This document shows positions 1-8,493 of a stretch of 64,000 bases of DNA, in pieces. The notes under the pieces are model-generated. The model saw nothing but the letters and a program-made list of their open reading frames with translations. It was not told where the DNA came from and searched no databases. Origin of the DNA: Lysobacteraceae bacterium. GTDB taxonomy: Bacteria > Pseudomonadota > Gammaproteobacteria > Xanthomonadales > Xanthomonadaceae. The stretch covers positions 1 through 64,000 of the forward strand of contig JAISFF010000052.1 in NCBI GenBank assembly GCA_031263725.1. Direction: 5' to 3'. The position numbers and the translations under genes were made by a program. Numbering within the stretch: position 1 is the stretch's first letter; every line of letters starts with the position of its first letter.

Positions 1-786
1 GTGATGGCCAAGGCCATACCCCTCGGGTAGGTTCTTGTAGAAGTAATAATGCGCCATGGCCTCGATATTCCCGCGCGTCTCGGACAGGCTCAAGTCGGAG
101 TTGAAGGACAGACCGGGTAGCGGGGTGTAACTGTTAGCGTTTTCGTCAGCATGGATGAAATCAACCATTCTGCCATCATTAGCCATATACATTTCACGCA
201 AGTCTACGGAGCCATGTTGCTCAAGCACCGCACTGCGCAGTGCGTTGTATCCGGCGATGGTCGCTGCCGCTTCGTCATGTGCGCGAGCCTGGATATAGGC
301 CGCAATGGGAGCCGTGTAATCGTGAGGGGGCGGTCCCTCGGAAACGGCCTGCAAAGCTTGATTCAATTCGATCTTCGCCGAACTGCTTTCTCTCTCGGTC
401 AGGTGGTGCTTGACTTCGTGCGCGAAAAGAAAGGTGACATCATTCTCATTGAACCTTCCTGGATATCGCTGCAACGACTCCAGCTTCAAGCGGATGGTCT
501 GCGAGTACGACGAATAGGATGCGCCCTCTCCGGCGCTTTCCGGCAGCACCTCGAAACCCCGCAGCGGCATCCCGATGGCTTCCGGTTGCGCCAACCCCAT
601 CAGCACCGGGCCGTTGGCGGCCATCTTCATCTGCCCGGACAGCCAGGGCGAGCGGTCGATCGACTCCTGAAGGTTCTCGATCACTTCCGGCGTCACGCCG
701 TCCTTGGCCGAAAAATCGATCATCATCCGCTGGATGCCCAATATCGCCGAACGCGTTCCATTGCGGCCGGACCAGCCCGAACATCC
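1..786 (-). pseudogene. X-Tfe type T4SS effector, central/C-terminal part (HExxH domain), no N-terminus, runs off window
   Basis: The minus strand reads open from a TAG at 787-789 to the left edge and continues beyond it. From about 747 the translation matches, from memory, a family of Xanthomonas-type T4SS effectors with a peptidase-like domain: AILGIQ, then IDFSAKDG, then FLFAHEVKHHLTE, a zincin-like HExxH motif encoded at 420-406, then HDYTAPIAAYIQARAHDEA and later IEAMAHYYF. The open frame has no ATG or GTG before the homologous part, and the usual N-terminal ~100 residues are missing; they are replaced by an XVIPCD segment on the opposite strand. A second copy of residues around AILGIQ to SYSQTI lies on the plus strand at 48.7-49.0 kb. 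Zinc-dependent toxin activity is inferred only from the motif. Whether the C-terminus is intact lies outside the window. Confidence 0.72.
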
Positions 787-1201
787 CTACCATGCGCTGT
801 TCTGCCAGATACGCGCCCATATCCATGCGCAGTACGCTCAGCATGGCCGGGCGCCGGACGAGACCAGCGGGCGGGTGACGATGAGCTTGTATGCCCGGGC
901 AAGAGAAGTGGGCATTACTCGCGCGGATCATGTGGTTTTCAGCCAACCCAATGAGGAAAAAGGCGTAAAGCAGAACGAATACATCTTCGTGGTGCAGGGG
1001 AAAATGGACGATCCCGGCATGGTGCGCGCAATGCTGCCTTTACAGCAGGCAGCCAATACGCCGGTGGCGGAAAGCCTGGAGAGGGTGCGCCAGATCGAGC
1101 AGCGCCAGCAACAGGAGGCCCTGGCCCAGCAGCAGACGCAGCAGAAGGATAGCCCGATGCAGGATGATCCGTCGCAGGGAGGACCGAAACTGGTGCGGTG
1201 A
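704..1201 (+). CDS. XVIPCD-domain fragment (C-terminal secretion domain of an X-Tfe)
   Basis: This 165-residue frame ends in a clear XVIPCD-like domain, the C-terminal signal recognised by VirD4 of the Xanthomonadales bacteria-killing T4SS. It begins with an HPYHALFCQI block, followed by GRVTMSLYARAREVGITRADHVVFS, written here as GRVTMSLYAR then a GITRADHVVFS block. Next come a YIFVVQGKMDDP block, a TPVAESLERV block and a Gln-rich tail. The first ~20 residues are only the antisense of the neighbouring minus-strand effector, so homology starts near 764. The domain has therefore been cut from its toxin and joined to an inverted piece. It may be translated from the ATG at 704 but would have no toxin domain. 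Its presence implies an X-T4SS elsewhere in the genome. Confidence 0.7.
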   Translation: MAEKSIIIRWMPNIAERVPLRPDQPEHPYHALFCQIRAHIHAQYAQHGRAPDETSGRVTMSLYARAREVGITRADHVVFSQPNEEKGVKQNEYIFVVQGKMDDPGMVRAMLPLQQAANTPVAESLERVRQIEQRQQQEALAQQQTQQKDSPMQDDPSQGGPKLVR

Positions 1202-1204
1202 GCC

Positions 1205-1542
1205 TGGGAGAGACCTCAGGTTGCACCTGGGGTTTTCCCTTTGCCGGGAAGGCCACCCAGTCCAGGTACACCTTGATGCCTGGAGACCAGCCAAGCTGAC
1301 GTTGCTACGCGCCGTTTCTTTGCACACCTTGGTGCCCGGCTTCGATTCCGGGAAATCCTCGTCCGGCTGCGGATGCCAGCCATCGTCGATGATTTCGGCC
1401 ACCGCGTTCTCGAACCGTCCGGGAATACACATCATCACACCACGGCCCTTGATCGTCATCGGCCCATGCTGGACTGCTCAGGCCTCACGGCATTGCGACG
1501 AATGCTCCCGATCGTCGCGAATGCAACGGCCCAAGCCGCCAT
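1205..1542 (-). pseudogene. decayed ORF of unknown function downstream of hemF
   Basis: Three minus-strand pieces read as one protein if two single-base shifts are repaired. The first starts at ATG 1542 (MAAWAVAFATIGSIRRNAV...) and stops at a TGA beside 1460. The second starts at 1459 (MTIKGRGVMMCIPGRFENAV, then IIDDGWHPQPDEDFPESKPG). The third continues as a SPGIKVYLDWVAFPAKGKP block towards 1205. The composition resembles a real small exported or immunity-like protein rather than antisense noise, but I do not recognise the family. Its position beside X-Tfe debris would fit an old immunity gene; that is inference only. Confidence 0.4.
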
Positions 1543-1578
1543 GCCTGCCCATGGCTTCCGCGGTTTTGCGGAAAGGAA

Positions 1579-2530
<952 letters not shown>

Positions 2531-2534
<4 letters not shown>

Positions 2535-3085
2535 TGGCGGCGATGTCCATCATGCTCGAATTCGGCCCGGATCGGATGCGTGCACAGTTTGTAGATGATC
2601 CAGCCGTGCATGGCCGCCAACACCCCGGCGGCGGCATACAACAGGTTGCGTATCTGTCTTTCCCGTTCGGCCAGTTCGAGGTCGTTGAACAGTTTCGCCA
2701 GCCAGTCCAGCATCTGCAGGAACATCTCCACCGAACCGAAGATCAACACCACGCTCATGGCCAGAAAAACGATGAAGCCGAGGCGTCCCCATTCGAAGCG
2801 TTTCAGCAAGCCATAGGAAACCCAGGCGAAGGCCGCCGAAAGCAGGGTCGACAGGAAATTCAGCAGCTCCAGGTGGGTCAGCGTCCATTCCAGCGATGGC
2901 GACAGGTTCAGCGGCAAACTGAACTGGTCGAACAGCGATTGCAGCATATCGGCCGGGGAAAACGCCAGCAGCATGACGACCTGCATCAGTCCGCCGACAG
3001 CGCCCATGATGCCGATCGCCAGCGATATCCATGCCATGACAGTGATGAAGACGGAACGCGGAGCGGGCGCTGGAATGGAGGTCAT
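2531..3085 (-). CDS. four-helix integral membrane protein of unknown function
   Basis: The 184-residue protein has four hydrophobic stretches: residues ~13-45 (ITVMAWISLAIGIMGAV...), ~75-95 (LLNFLSTLLSAAFAWVSYG), ~100-125 (LGFIVFLAMSVVLIFGSVE) and near the end (LLYAAAGVLAAMHGWIIYK). A charged loop, NDLELAERERQ, precedes the last helix, and the tail is His-rich. I do not recognise the family. The ATG at 3085 (MTSIPAPAPRS) was chosen because the upstream extension is Arg/His-rich and looks non-coding. No clear Shine-Dalgarno is visible. It is upstream of hemF on the same strand, but hemF appears to have its own promoter overlapping this gene's stop. Confidence 0.7.
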
Positions 3086-3226
3086 TGCGTGACAGTCGTG
3101 CGGATGATGGAATGCCTGAAGATGTCGCCGGCCGCGAATTCCTGGCCGGTTCATCCCATGAATGAATGCGGATTCTACCCGCGACCGGCTTCGATGTCCG
3201 GCCGGATCGCCGGATACGTCGGCCGG

Positions 3227-5593
3227 CTATTTCAGCGTCTTCTCGAACAGATCCAGGATCCGCCTGTATTCGTCCAGCCACGAGTCCGCGCGGGTGAAGC
3301 TGTGACGTTCCAGCGGATAAGGCGCGACCTGCCAATTGTCCTTGTGCAGCTCGATCAGTTTCTGCGTCAACATCACCGAATCGCGGAAGAACACATTGTC
3401 GTCGATCATGCCATGCGCGATCAGCAGATGATCCTGCAGGCCGTCGGCATACCCGATCGCCGACGAGACACGGTAGGCCTCGGGATCGACATCCGGCGTG
3501 TTGAGTATGTTCGCGGTATACGGATGGTTGTATTGCGACCAGTCCGCCACCGGCCGCAACGCAGCGCCGGCCTTGAACGCACCGGGCGCGCGAAACAGCG
3601 CCATGTAAGTCAGGAAGCCGCCGTAGGAACCGCCGTAGATGCCGGCACGATCGCGATCGGCCTGCTTGTTCGTCACCAGCCAGTCCAGACCATCCAGATA
3701 GTCTTCCAGTTCCGGATGGCCCATGTTGCGGTAGATGGCCGTGCGCCATTCGCGGCCGTAGCCCTCGCTGGCCCGGAAATCCAGGTCCAGTACGACATAG
3801 CCGCGCTGTACCAGCAGGTTGTGGAACATCTGCTCGCGGAAATAATTCGGATAACGCTCACTGACATTCTGCAGATAACCGGCACCATGCACGAACATCA
3901 CCACCGGATAACGCTTGCCCGGTTCCATCGCCACGGGTCCGTAATACTTGCCCCAGATCGCGCCGGTGCCATGCCGCGACGGAATCCGTACATATTCGGG
4001 CCGGATCCAGTCGCGTGACTTGAACGCGCCGCTGCGGGTATCGGTCAACCGCTGTATCGATGGAATGCCGGTGACATCCGCCACCGCCAGCTGCGGCGGC
4101 AGATAGCTGCCCGAATAGCGCACCAGCAGCCGGCTTCCGTCCGGGGACAGCCTGAAGTCCTCGACTCCGTCGAGGTCGGTCAGCTCGCGAATCGAATCAT
4201 CGTCCAGGTTCAGGCCACAGACTTCGTAATCTCCCGGCCAGCGGCGGTTGCACAGGAAATAGAAACTGCGGCCGTCGCGCCCGAGCTGCGGCATCGAGGC
4301 TTCCCAGCGGCCCGCAGTACGCTGCCGCGGGCGCGCTTCGCCTTCGATGGTGTACAGATGCGAATAGCCCGACTCCTCGGACAGATACCACAATGTCCGG
4401 TTGTCCGGCAGCCAGCCGAAATCGTTGAAATTCCAGTTGATCCAGGCCGGGTCCTGCAAGCGATGGCGCGGCTTCAGGCGGGCCGTGTCCAGATCGACCG
4501 TCGCGATCCAGCGATCCTTGTTATCGATCGCGCGCAGCATGACCGCGACGCCGCGGCCGTCTCGCGTCCACTCGATGCCGACGCTGCCGCCATCGCCCAC
4601 TTCCACGGCACGGGACCCGGACAATGGCTCCAGCCTTGCCGCGCGGCGTAGCGATGCCAGCGGATCGCGATCGATGCCGGGCAGGGCGTCGAAAGAAACC
4701 GGCCGGACCTGGCGCGTCCGCAGATCCACCAGCCATAGCTTCTGCGGCAGCGGCGGGTTACGTCCCACGCGGGTGCGGACGTTCCTGAATTCCTCGTATC
4801 CCGATTCGGTGACGTATTCGGGCATCTGCCCAGGCGGTTCCTCTTTCGCGTCCTTTTGCAGAGTCACCACCAGCAGATACCGAAGGTCCGGCGACAACGA
4901 GCTGTCGTGGATGACCACCTCGTCGCCGAGGTAGATCGGTTCGGGAGCGCGGCTGGAATCCGCTTCGCGCCAGACCTCGTCCTGCCTGCGCAATACCTGC
5001 TTCTCCTCGCGATCCTGCCGCAGCGTCGCCAATACCCGGAACTGCTGTTCGCGCAGGAAATCCGCCGCCGGCTCCGCGTCGGGCGGTTTCTCCGCCGCCA
5101 GCACCGCCACCTCACGCGTGCTGCGCTCGTTCGGGTCCCATGCCAGCCAGGTATCGTCCACACGCCAGAACACACCGCCATCCGCGGAGAAACCCGGCAC
5201 GGATTCGCTGGCGTTGGTGCGGGTCAGCTGTCGAAGGTGGCCATCGGCCTCCACCACGAAAACATCATCGTGCCTCAGCATCAGTCCGCGTCGCCCTGGC
5301 GCGTCGTAAACGACATCCGCGCTGACCGTCGTGACGCGCTCGCCGTCGGCCACTTTCGCCGCCGCGCTCCCGGACGGATTCTGGCGGTACATATCGCGAA
5401 CCGGACTGCCCGGTCGTTTCAGCGTGTACAGGACTTCGCGGCCATCGCTGCTCCACCAGGCTTCCTCGACCGGCGGTCCGATCCAGTCGGGATCGGCCAT
5501 GACCCGCTCCACGGTCAACGGAACATCGCTCTGGGCCAGGGCCGCGCCGGAGCAGCACAGACAGGTCAACAACCAGGATGGAAACAGACGCAT
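3227..5593 (-). CDS. exported S9 (prolyl oligopeptidase/DPP IV-like) serine peptidase
   Basis: The 788-residue protein starts at 5593 with a signal peptide (MRLFPSWLLTCLCCSGAALA, cleavage after AQ); a longer in-frame start would put ~20 charged residues ahead of it. Residues ~30-520 form the beta-propeller of the S9 family. The C-terminal alpha/beta-hydrolase has the nucleophile in GIYGGSYGGFL (Ser near 654), an Asp in a MIDDNVFF block near 731 and the catalytic His in LERHSF near 763. It probably removes dipeptides or trims oligopeptides in the periplasm. Such exported S9 enzymes are numerous in Xanthomonadales and feed peptide and amino-acid catabolism, which fits the leucine pathway in this window. 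The exact specificity is not readable. Confidence 0.9.
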   Translation of the reverse strand: MRLFPSWLLTCLCCSGAALAQSDVPLTVERVMADPDWIGPPVEEAWWSSDGREVLYTLKRPGSPVRDMYRQNPSGSAAAKVADGERVTTVSADVVYDAPGRRGLMLRHDDVFVVEADGHLRQLTRTNASESVPGFSADGGVFWRVDDTWLAWDPNERSTREVAVLAAEKPPDAEPAADFLREQQFRVLATLRQDREEKQVLRRQDEVWREADSSRAPEPIYLGDEVVIHDSSLSPDLRYLLVVTLQKDAKEEPPGQMPEYVTESGYEEFRNVRTRVGRNPPLPQKLWLVDLRTRQVRPVSFDALPGIDRDPLASLRRAARLEPLSGSRAVEVGDGGSVGIEWTRDGRGVAVMLRAIDNKDRWIATVDLDTARLKPRHRLQDPAWINWNFNDFGWLPDNRTLWYLSEESGYSHLYTIEGEARPRQRTAGRWEASMPQLGRDGRSFYFLCNRRWPGDYEVCGLNLDDDSIRELTDLDGVEDFRLSPDGSRLLVRYSGSYLPPQLAVADVTGIPSIQRLTDTRSGAFKSRDWIRPEYVRIPSRHGTGAIWGKYYGPVAMEPGKRYPVVMFVHGAGYLQNVSERYPNYFREQMFHNLLVQRGYVVLDLDFRASEGYGREWRTAIYRNMGHPELEDYLDGLDWLVTNKQADRDRAGIYGGSYGGFLTYMALFRAPGAFKAGAALRPVADWSQYNHPYTANILNTPDVDPEAYRVSSAIGYADGLQDHLLIAHGMIDDNVFFRDSVMLTQKLIELHKDNWQVAPYPLERHSFTRADSWLDEYRRILDLFEKTLK

Positions 5594-5694
5594 TCGGTAT
5601 CTGCGATCGGAAGGACGGGGCACAAGATTAGCAACAGCCGGAGCGGAAGCCACTGCGGATAGTCATGCCCGCACATATCGCCCGGCGGGTGCGA

Positions 5695-6702
5695 TCAGTT
5701 CCCGCCCGTGCGATCGGAACCGAACATGCCTTCTATCTCCACGCGCAGTTCCGGCCGGCAGACTTCGCCATGCAGCAGAACGCACGGTACCTGCGGCAGA
5801 CGTTCGCCGAGCCGCTGCGCGACCTGATCCGCATCCTCGCGGTTGCGCACGTATACCTTGAGCAGATCGCGGTGGCCGAACGCATCGGGCCAGCCCGCGT
5901 CGCGCGCGCGCGCCGACGCAAACAGGCTCTCGAAATTGGCGAATATCTCGTCGAGCTGCGCCAACGTCGAATCACGATGCCGCGACGCATGGCCGACGAT
6001 AGCCGCGGTCCCGGACACCATCAACGGCAGCGCCGCCGATTCCGGCGGCAGCATCGCGCGGGCGAAGCTGGGCGGCTGTGCGCCATACTGCGACGGATAA
6101 CGATAAGCGCTGACTTGGCGGGGATTTTCCAGTGGCGTTCCAGGCATGCGCGCCGCCAGCCAGTACACCTGCAATCGGCGCACGCCGTCGCGGCGGCCAA
6201 TGGCGGTGGCGGCGGGGAGATGCGATGTATCCAGCTCGCCCATGCCACGCACCCGGCCGACGCAGAAACGGCGATAGCGCTCCTCGTCGCCAACGCCATC
6301 GACGATGGCATCCAGATAGTTCCATATCCTCAACAGATGCGGATAACCGCTGCGCGCCAGAAACCGCGTCAAGCGCGCATAGGCTTGCGCCGTCGCGGCA
6401 TCGATGCTTTCCGTTCCCTCGTCGATCTGGATCGCGCCGAATGCGAACGTGCCATCCGCGCTCCAGGCGACACCGTCATCGCGCCCGCGCCGGACCGGGG
6501 CGGTGCTGCGCCAGACTTCCATCTTTGGCGCACCCAGTTGCCGCAGCGGCACGCGCAGCCTGCGCGGATCGGTCTCGTCCGGAGCCATGCCGGAATCGAA
6601 GTCGAACAGCGCCAGCACGTACTCGTCGCGCAACAGCCCTGCGGTCTCCCCGGCAGGAGCGAGATCGAACGCGAGTCGCGGCGGAAAATGGGGCATCGGC
6701 AT
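5695..6702 (-). CDS. xanB2: XanB2-like chorismatase (3-/4-hydroxybenzoate synthase)
   Basis: A 335-residue protein of the chorismate lyase/chorismatase family with a RidA-like fold. Xanthomonas XanB2 turns chorismate into 3- and 4-hydroxybenzoate for xanthomonadin pigment and ubiquinone. Visible features are an HLLRIWNYLDAI block, an ERYRRFCVGRVRGMG block, a SQYGAQPPSFARA block, an IVGHASRH block and an LLKVYVRNRED block, all typical of the family. The ATG at 6702 follows a GAAGAG ribosome site; longer upstream starts add ~75 Cys/Arg-rich residues with no homology. No other pigment genes lie in the window, so a role in ubiquinone supply or signalling is as likely as pigment. Confidence 0.85.
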   Translation of the reverse strand: MPMPHFPPRLAFDLAPAGETAGLLRDEYVLALFDFDSGMAPDETDPRRLRVPLRQLGAPKMEVWRSTAPVRRGRDDGVAWSADGTFAFGAIQIDEGTESIDAATAQAYARLTRFLARSGYPHLLRIWNYLDAIVDGVGDEERYRRFCVGRVRGMGELDTSHLPAATAIGRRDGVRRLQVYWLAARMPGTPLENPRQVSAYRYPSQYGAQPPSFARAMLPPESAALPLMVSGTAAIVGHASRHRDSTLAQLDEIFANFESLFASARARDAGWPDAFGHRDLLKVYVRNREDADQVAQRLGERLPQVPCVLLHGEVCRPELRVEIEGMFGSDRTGGN

Positions 6703-7060
6703 CTCTTCATATACGGGGGCATCATTGCACCGGCCGCCGCATCGTCGAACCGATGCATCACGCAATACCGGACTGGCGCAAGGAAACATGCAGGCTCCGG
6801 TTGAAGCCCGTGCTCCGACAATAACCGATCGATCGCAGGAAATACGATGCGGCATCCGGCGACGGACCAGGGCGATGAGCCGGCCAGGATCACAGCATGT
6901 GACGGAACGGATCGCGCGCGGCCTTGGCAACGGCGCGGCGGCTCATGATAAGGGAGCCTTCCGCGTCCGTGGCAAGTGCGGGTATCACGATATCGCTGGG
7001 CCGCGCGCGGCCATGTCGCGTATCCGCACGGCGGTTATCGGCCTTGCGGACGCCGTGCCG
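6703..7060. other. 358-bp gap between glycosyltransferase and xanB2 without a recognisable gene
   Basis: Both flanking genes are on the minus strand. The stretch has normal GC content, and only short Arg/Gly-rich frames cross it. It presumably holds the xanB2 promoter. I see no clear -35/-10 pair, terminator or RNA gene in it. Confidence 0.5.
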
Positions 7061-7891
7061 CTAGCGATGTGCCGCCGCGTTCGGGATGGGAACCACCACC
7101 GTCGGAACGATGTGCTCGCCGCTCGGATCATAGATGAGCGGCGGGTTTTCCCTGGCCAAGCGATACTGCTGCCACATGTTGTCGTGCCGCAACACCTGCA
7201 TCACCACATGCGCGGTGATCCGATAGAGATCGCGCAGCGGGTGGAAATGACTCTTGCGCAGCGGCATTCCGTCCGCGTCCCGATAACGCGATTCCACCGG
7301 CACGGATACACAGCGGATGCCGAGATCGCGCGCGGCGGAAATCAGCAATTGCGCTTCCAAGACGAAATTCTCGCCGGGTACGTTTTCCAGCGACGCGACT
7401 TCGATCGGGTAATAGCGCTGGCCACTTTGCGTATCGGTGATGCGTTGCCCGGTTCCCCAGGCAATGCCCCAGTCGCCGAATTCGTTGGCCAGACGCCGAT
7501 ACGCGGGTTGCTGCGCACGCTTGCGCAGACGCGCGCCGATGACGATGTGCGCGGGATAACTATTGGCGGCCCGTAGCAGGCGCGGAATATCGGCGGCGGC
7601 ATGTTGTCCATCGCCATCCATGGTGACCACGCCGCGCAGTCCGCGCCGACCGGCTTCGGCGAAACCGGTACGCAGCGCAGCCCCTTTGCCGCGCCGCTGG
7701 CCATGACGCAGCACCGTCACCGGCAGATCAGCGATGACTTCGGCGGTGTCGTCGTCGGAACCGTCATCAATCACGATGATGTGCGCACCGTAGGCCAGCG
7801 CGGCTTCCACGACTTCGCGGATGCGTAATGCCTCGTTCAACGCCGGAATAACCACAGCAATGTTGTCGCCACTCAACGGAATGTCATTCAT
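7061..7891 (-). CDS. family 2 glycosyltransferase (polyprenyl-phosphate mannose/glucose transferase-like)
   Basis: The 276-residue cytosolic enzyme starts at 7891 (MNDIPLSGDNIAVVIPALNE). The GT2 A-fold is clear: VVIPALNEA for the nucleotide, VIDDGSDDDT, then GKGAALRTGF and VTMDGDGQH carrying the DxD metal site, and a family-typical TDTQSGQRYYP block. There is no C-terminal membrane segment, unlike DPM1-type enzymes with anchors. It probably transfers a sugar from a nucleotide donor to a lipid or polyketide acceptor. GT2 genes also occur in xanthomonadin/aryl-polyene clusters, and xanB2 is the next gene on the same strand, but the 358-bp gap argues against tight coupling. Confidence 0.8.
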   Translation of the reverse strand: MNDIPLSGDNIAVVIPALNEALRIREVVEAALAYGAHIIVIDDGSDDDTAEVIADLPVTVLRHGQRRGKGAALRTGFAEAGRRGLRGVVTMDGDGQHAAADIPRLLRAANSYPAHIVIGARLRKRAQQPAYRRLANEFGDWGIAWGTGQRITDTQSGQRYYPIEVASLENVPGENFVLEAQLLISAARDLGIRCVSVPVESRYRDADGMPLRKSHFHPLRDLYRITAHVVMQVLRHDNMWQQYRLARENPPLIYDPSGEHIVPTVVVPIPNAAAHR

Positions 7892-8232
7892 GTCAACAGA
7901 ACTCCAGGCTCGTCCAGTGATCGCGACAGCCGTTCTCGAGATCGGCATGCCGGGATGCATGCGCCATATTGGGGGAATGATTCATCGCATTCCGTCCCTG
8001 CGTGCCGGGGTATCAGATTCCATCTGCGCGGATATCGTACTTTTGTGCCCGTTGGGAATGATGAAATCCTGTCCACGGCGTTCCTTCGCGGACTGCACGA
8101 TCGACCGTGCCAAGGTGGGCCGTTCATGCCCGTTTCCGCGCATTTCACGGCAGGCACGGCCCGCTATGCTTTCCCGTCAACGGTATTTCCGGGACAATGC
8201 CGGTTCACGTTCACAGCCCTTCGATGCATTCG
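7892..8232. other. 341-bp region between divergent glycosyltransferase and ycgL
   Basis: Divergent promoter region for the minus-strand glycosyltransferase and the plus-strand ycgL-ankyrin pair. I could not pick out a convincing promoter or operator, and the frames crossing it are Cys/Arg-rich and look non-coding. Confidence 0.45.
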
Positions 8233-8493
8233 ATGCAAGCCTACGTCTACAAGAGCGGAAGAAAATCGGAGACTTATGTCTACTTTGCCGTTCGCGAAGA
8301 TTTCTCCGCCCTCCCCGAGTCCTTGCAAGCGGAGCTGGGAGCGTTGCGGTTCGTGCTGGAAATCGCATTGAGTCCCGAGCGCAAGCTCGCTCGGGCCGAA
8401 ACCGGTACCGTGATGGATGCACTGCGCGCCCAGGGGTTCTACATCCAATTCCCACCTCCGCCGGATCACCTGGTCTCTCCATCCGATGTCTGA
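8233..8493 (+). CDS. ycgL: YcgL domain protein
   Basis: An 86-residue protein starting MQAYVYKSGRKSETYVYF, the hallmark start of the YcgL (former DUF709) family: a small alpha/beta protein of gammaproteobacteria with no settled function. The body contains a REDFSALPESL block, an ERKLARAETGTVMDAL block and a closing GFYIQFPPPP block, so it is full length. An ATG three codons earlier (8224) is an equal candidate; neither has a clear ribosome site. The end overlaps the start of the ankyrin gene by 8 bases, suggesting co-translation. Confidence 0.85.
   Translation: MQAYVYKSGRKSETYVYFAVREDFSALPESLQAELGALRFVLEIALSPERKLARAETGTVMDALRAQGFYIQFPPPPDHLVSPSDV

Noticed and set aside
2550-3749. 399-codon minus-strand frame across the membrane protein and peptidase genes
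   Set aside because: Arg/Gly/Ala-rich shadow of two genes with recognisable helices and catalytic motifs in another frame.
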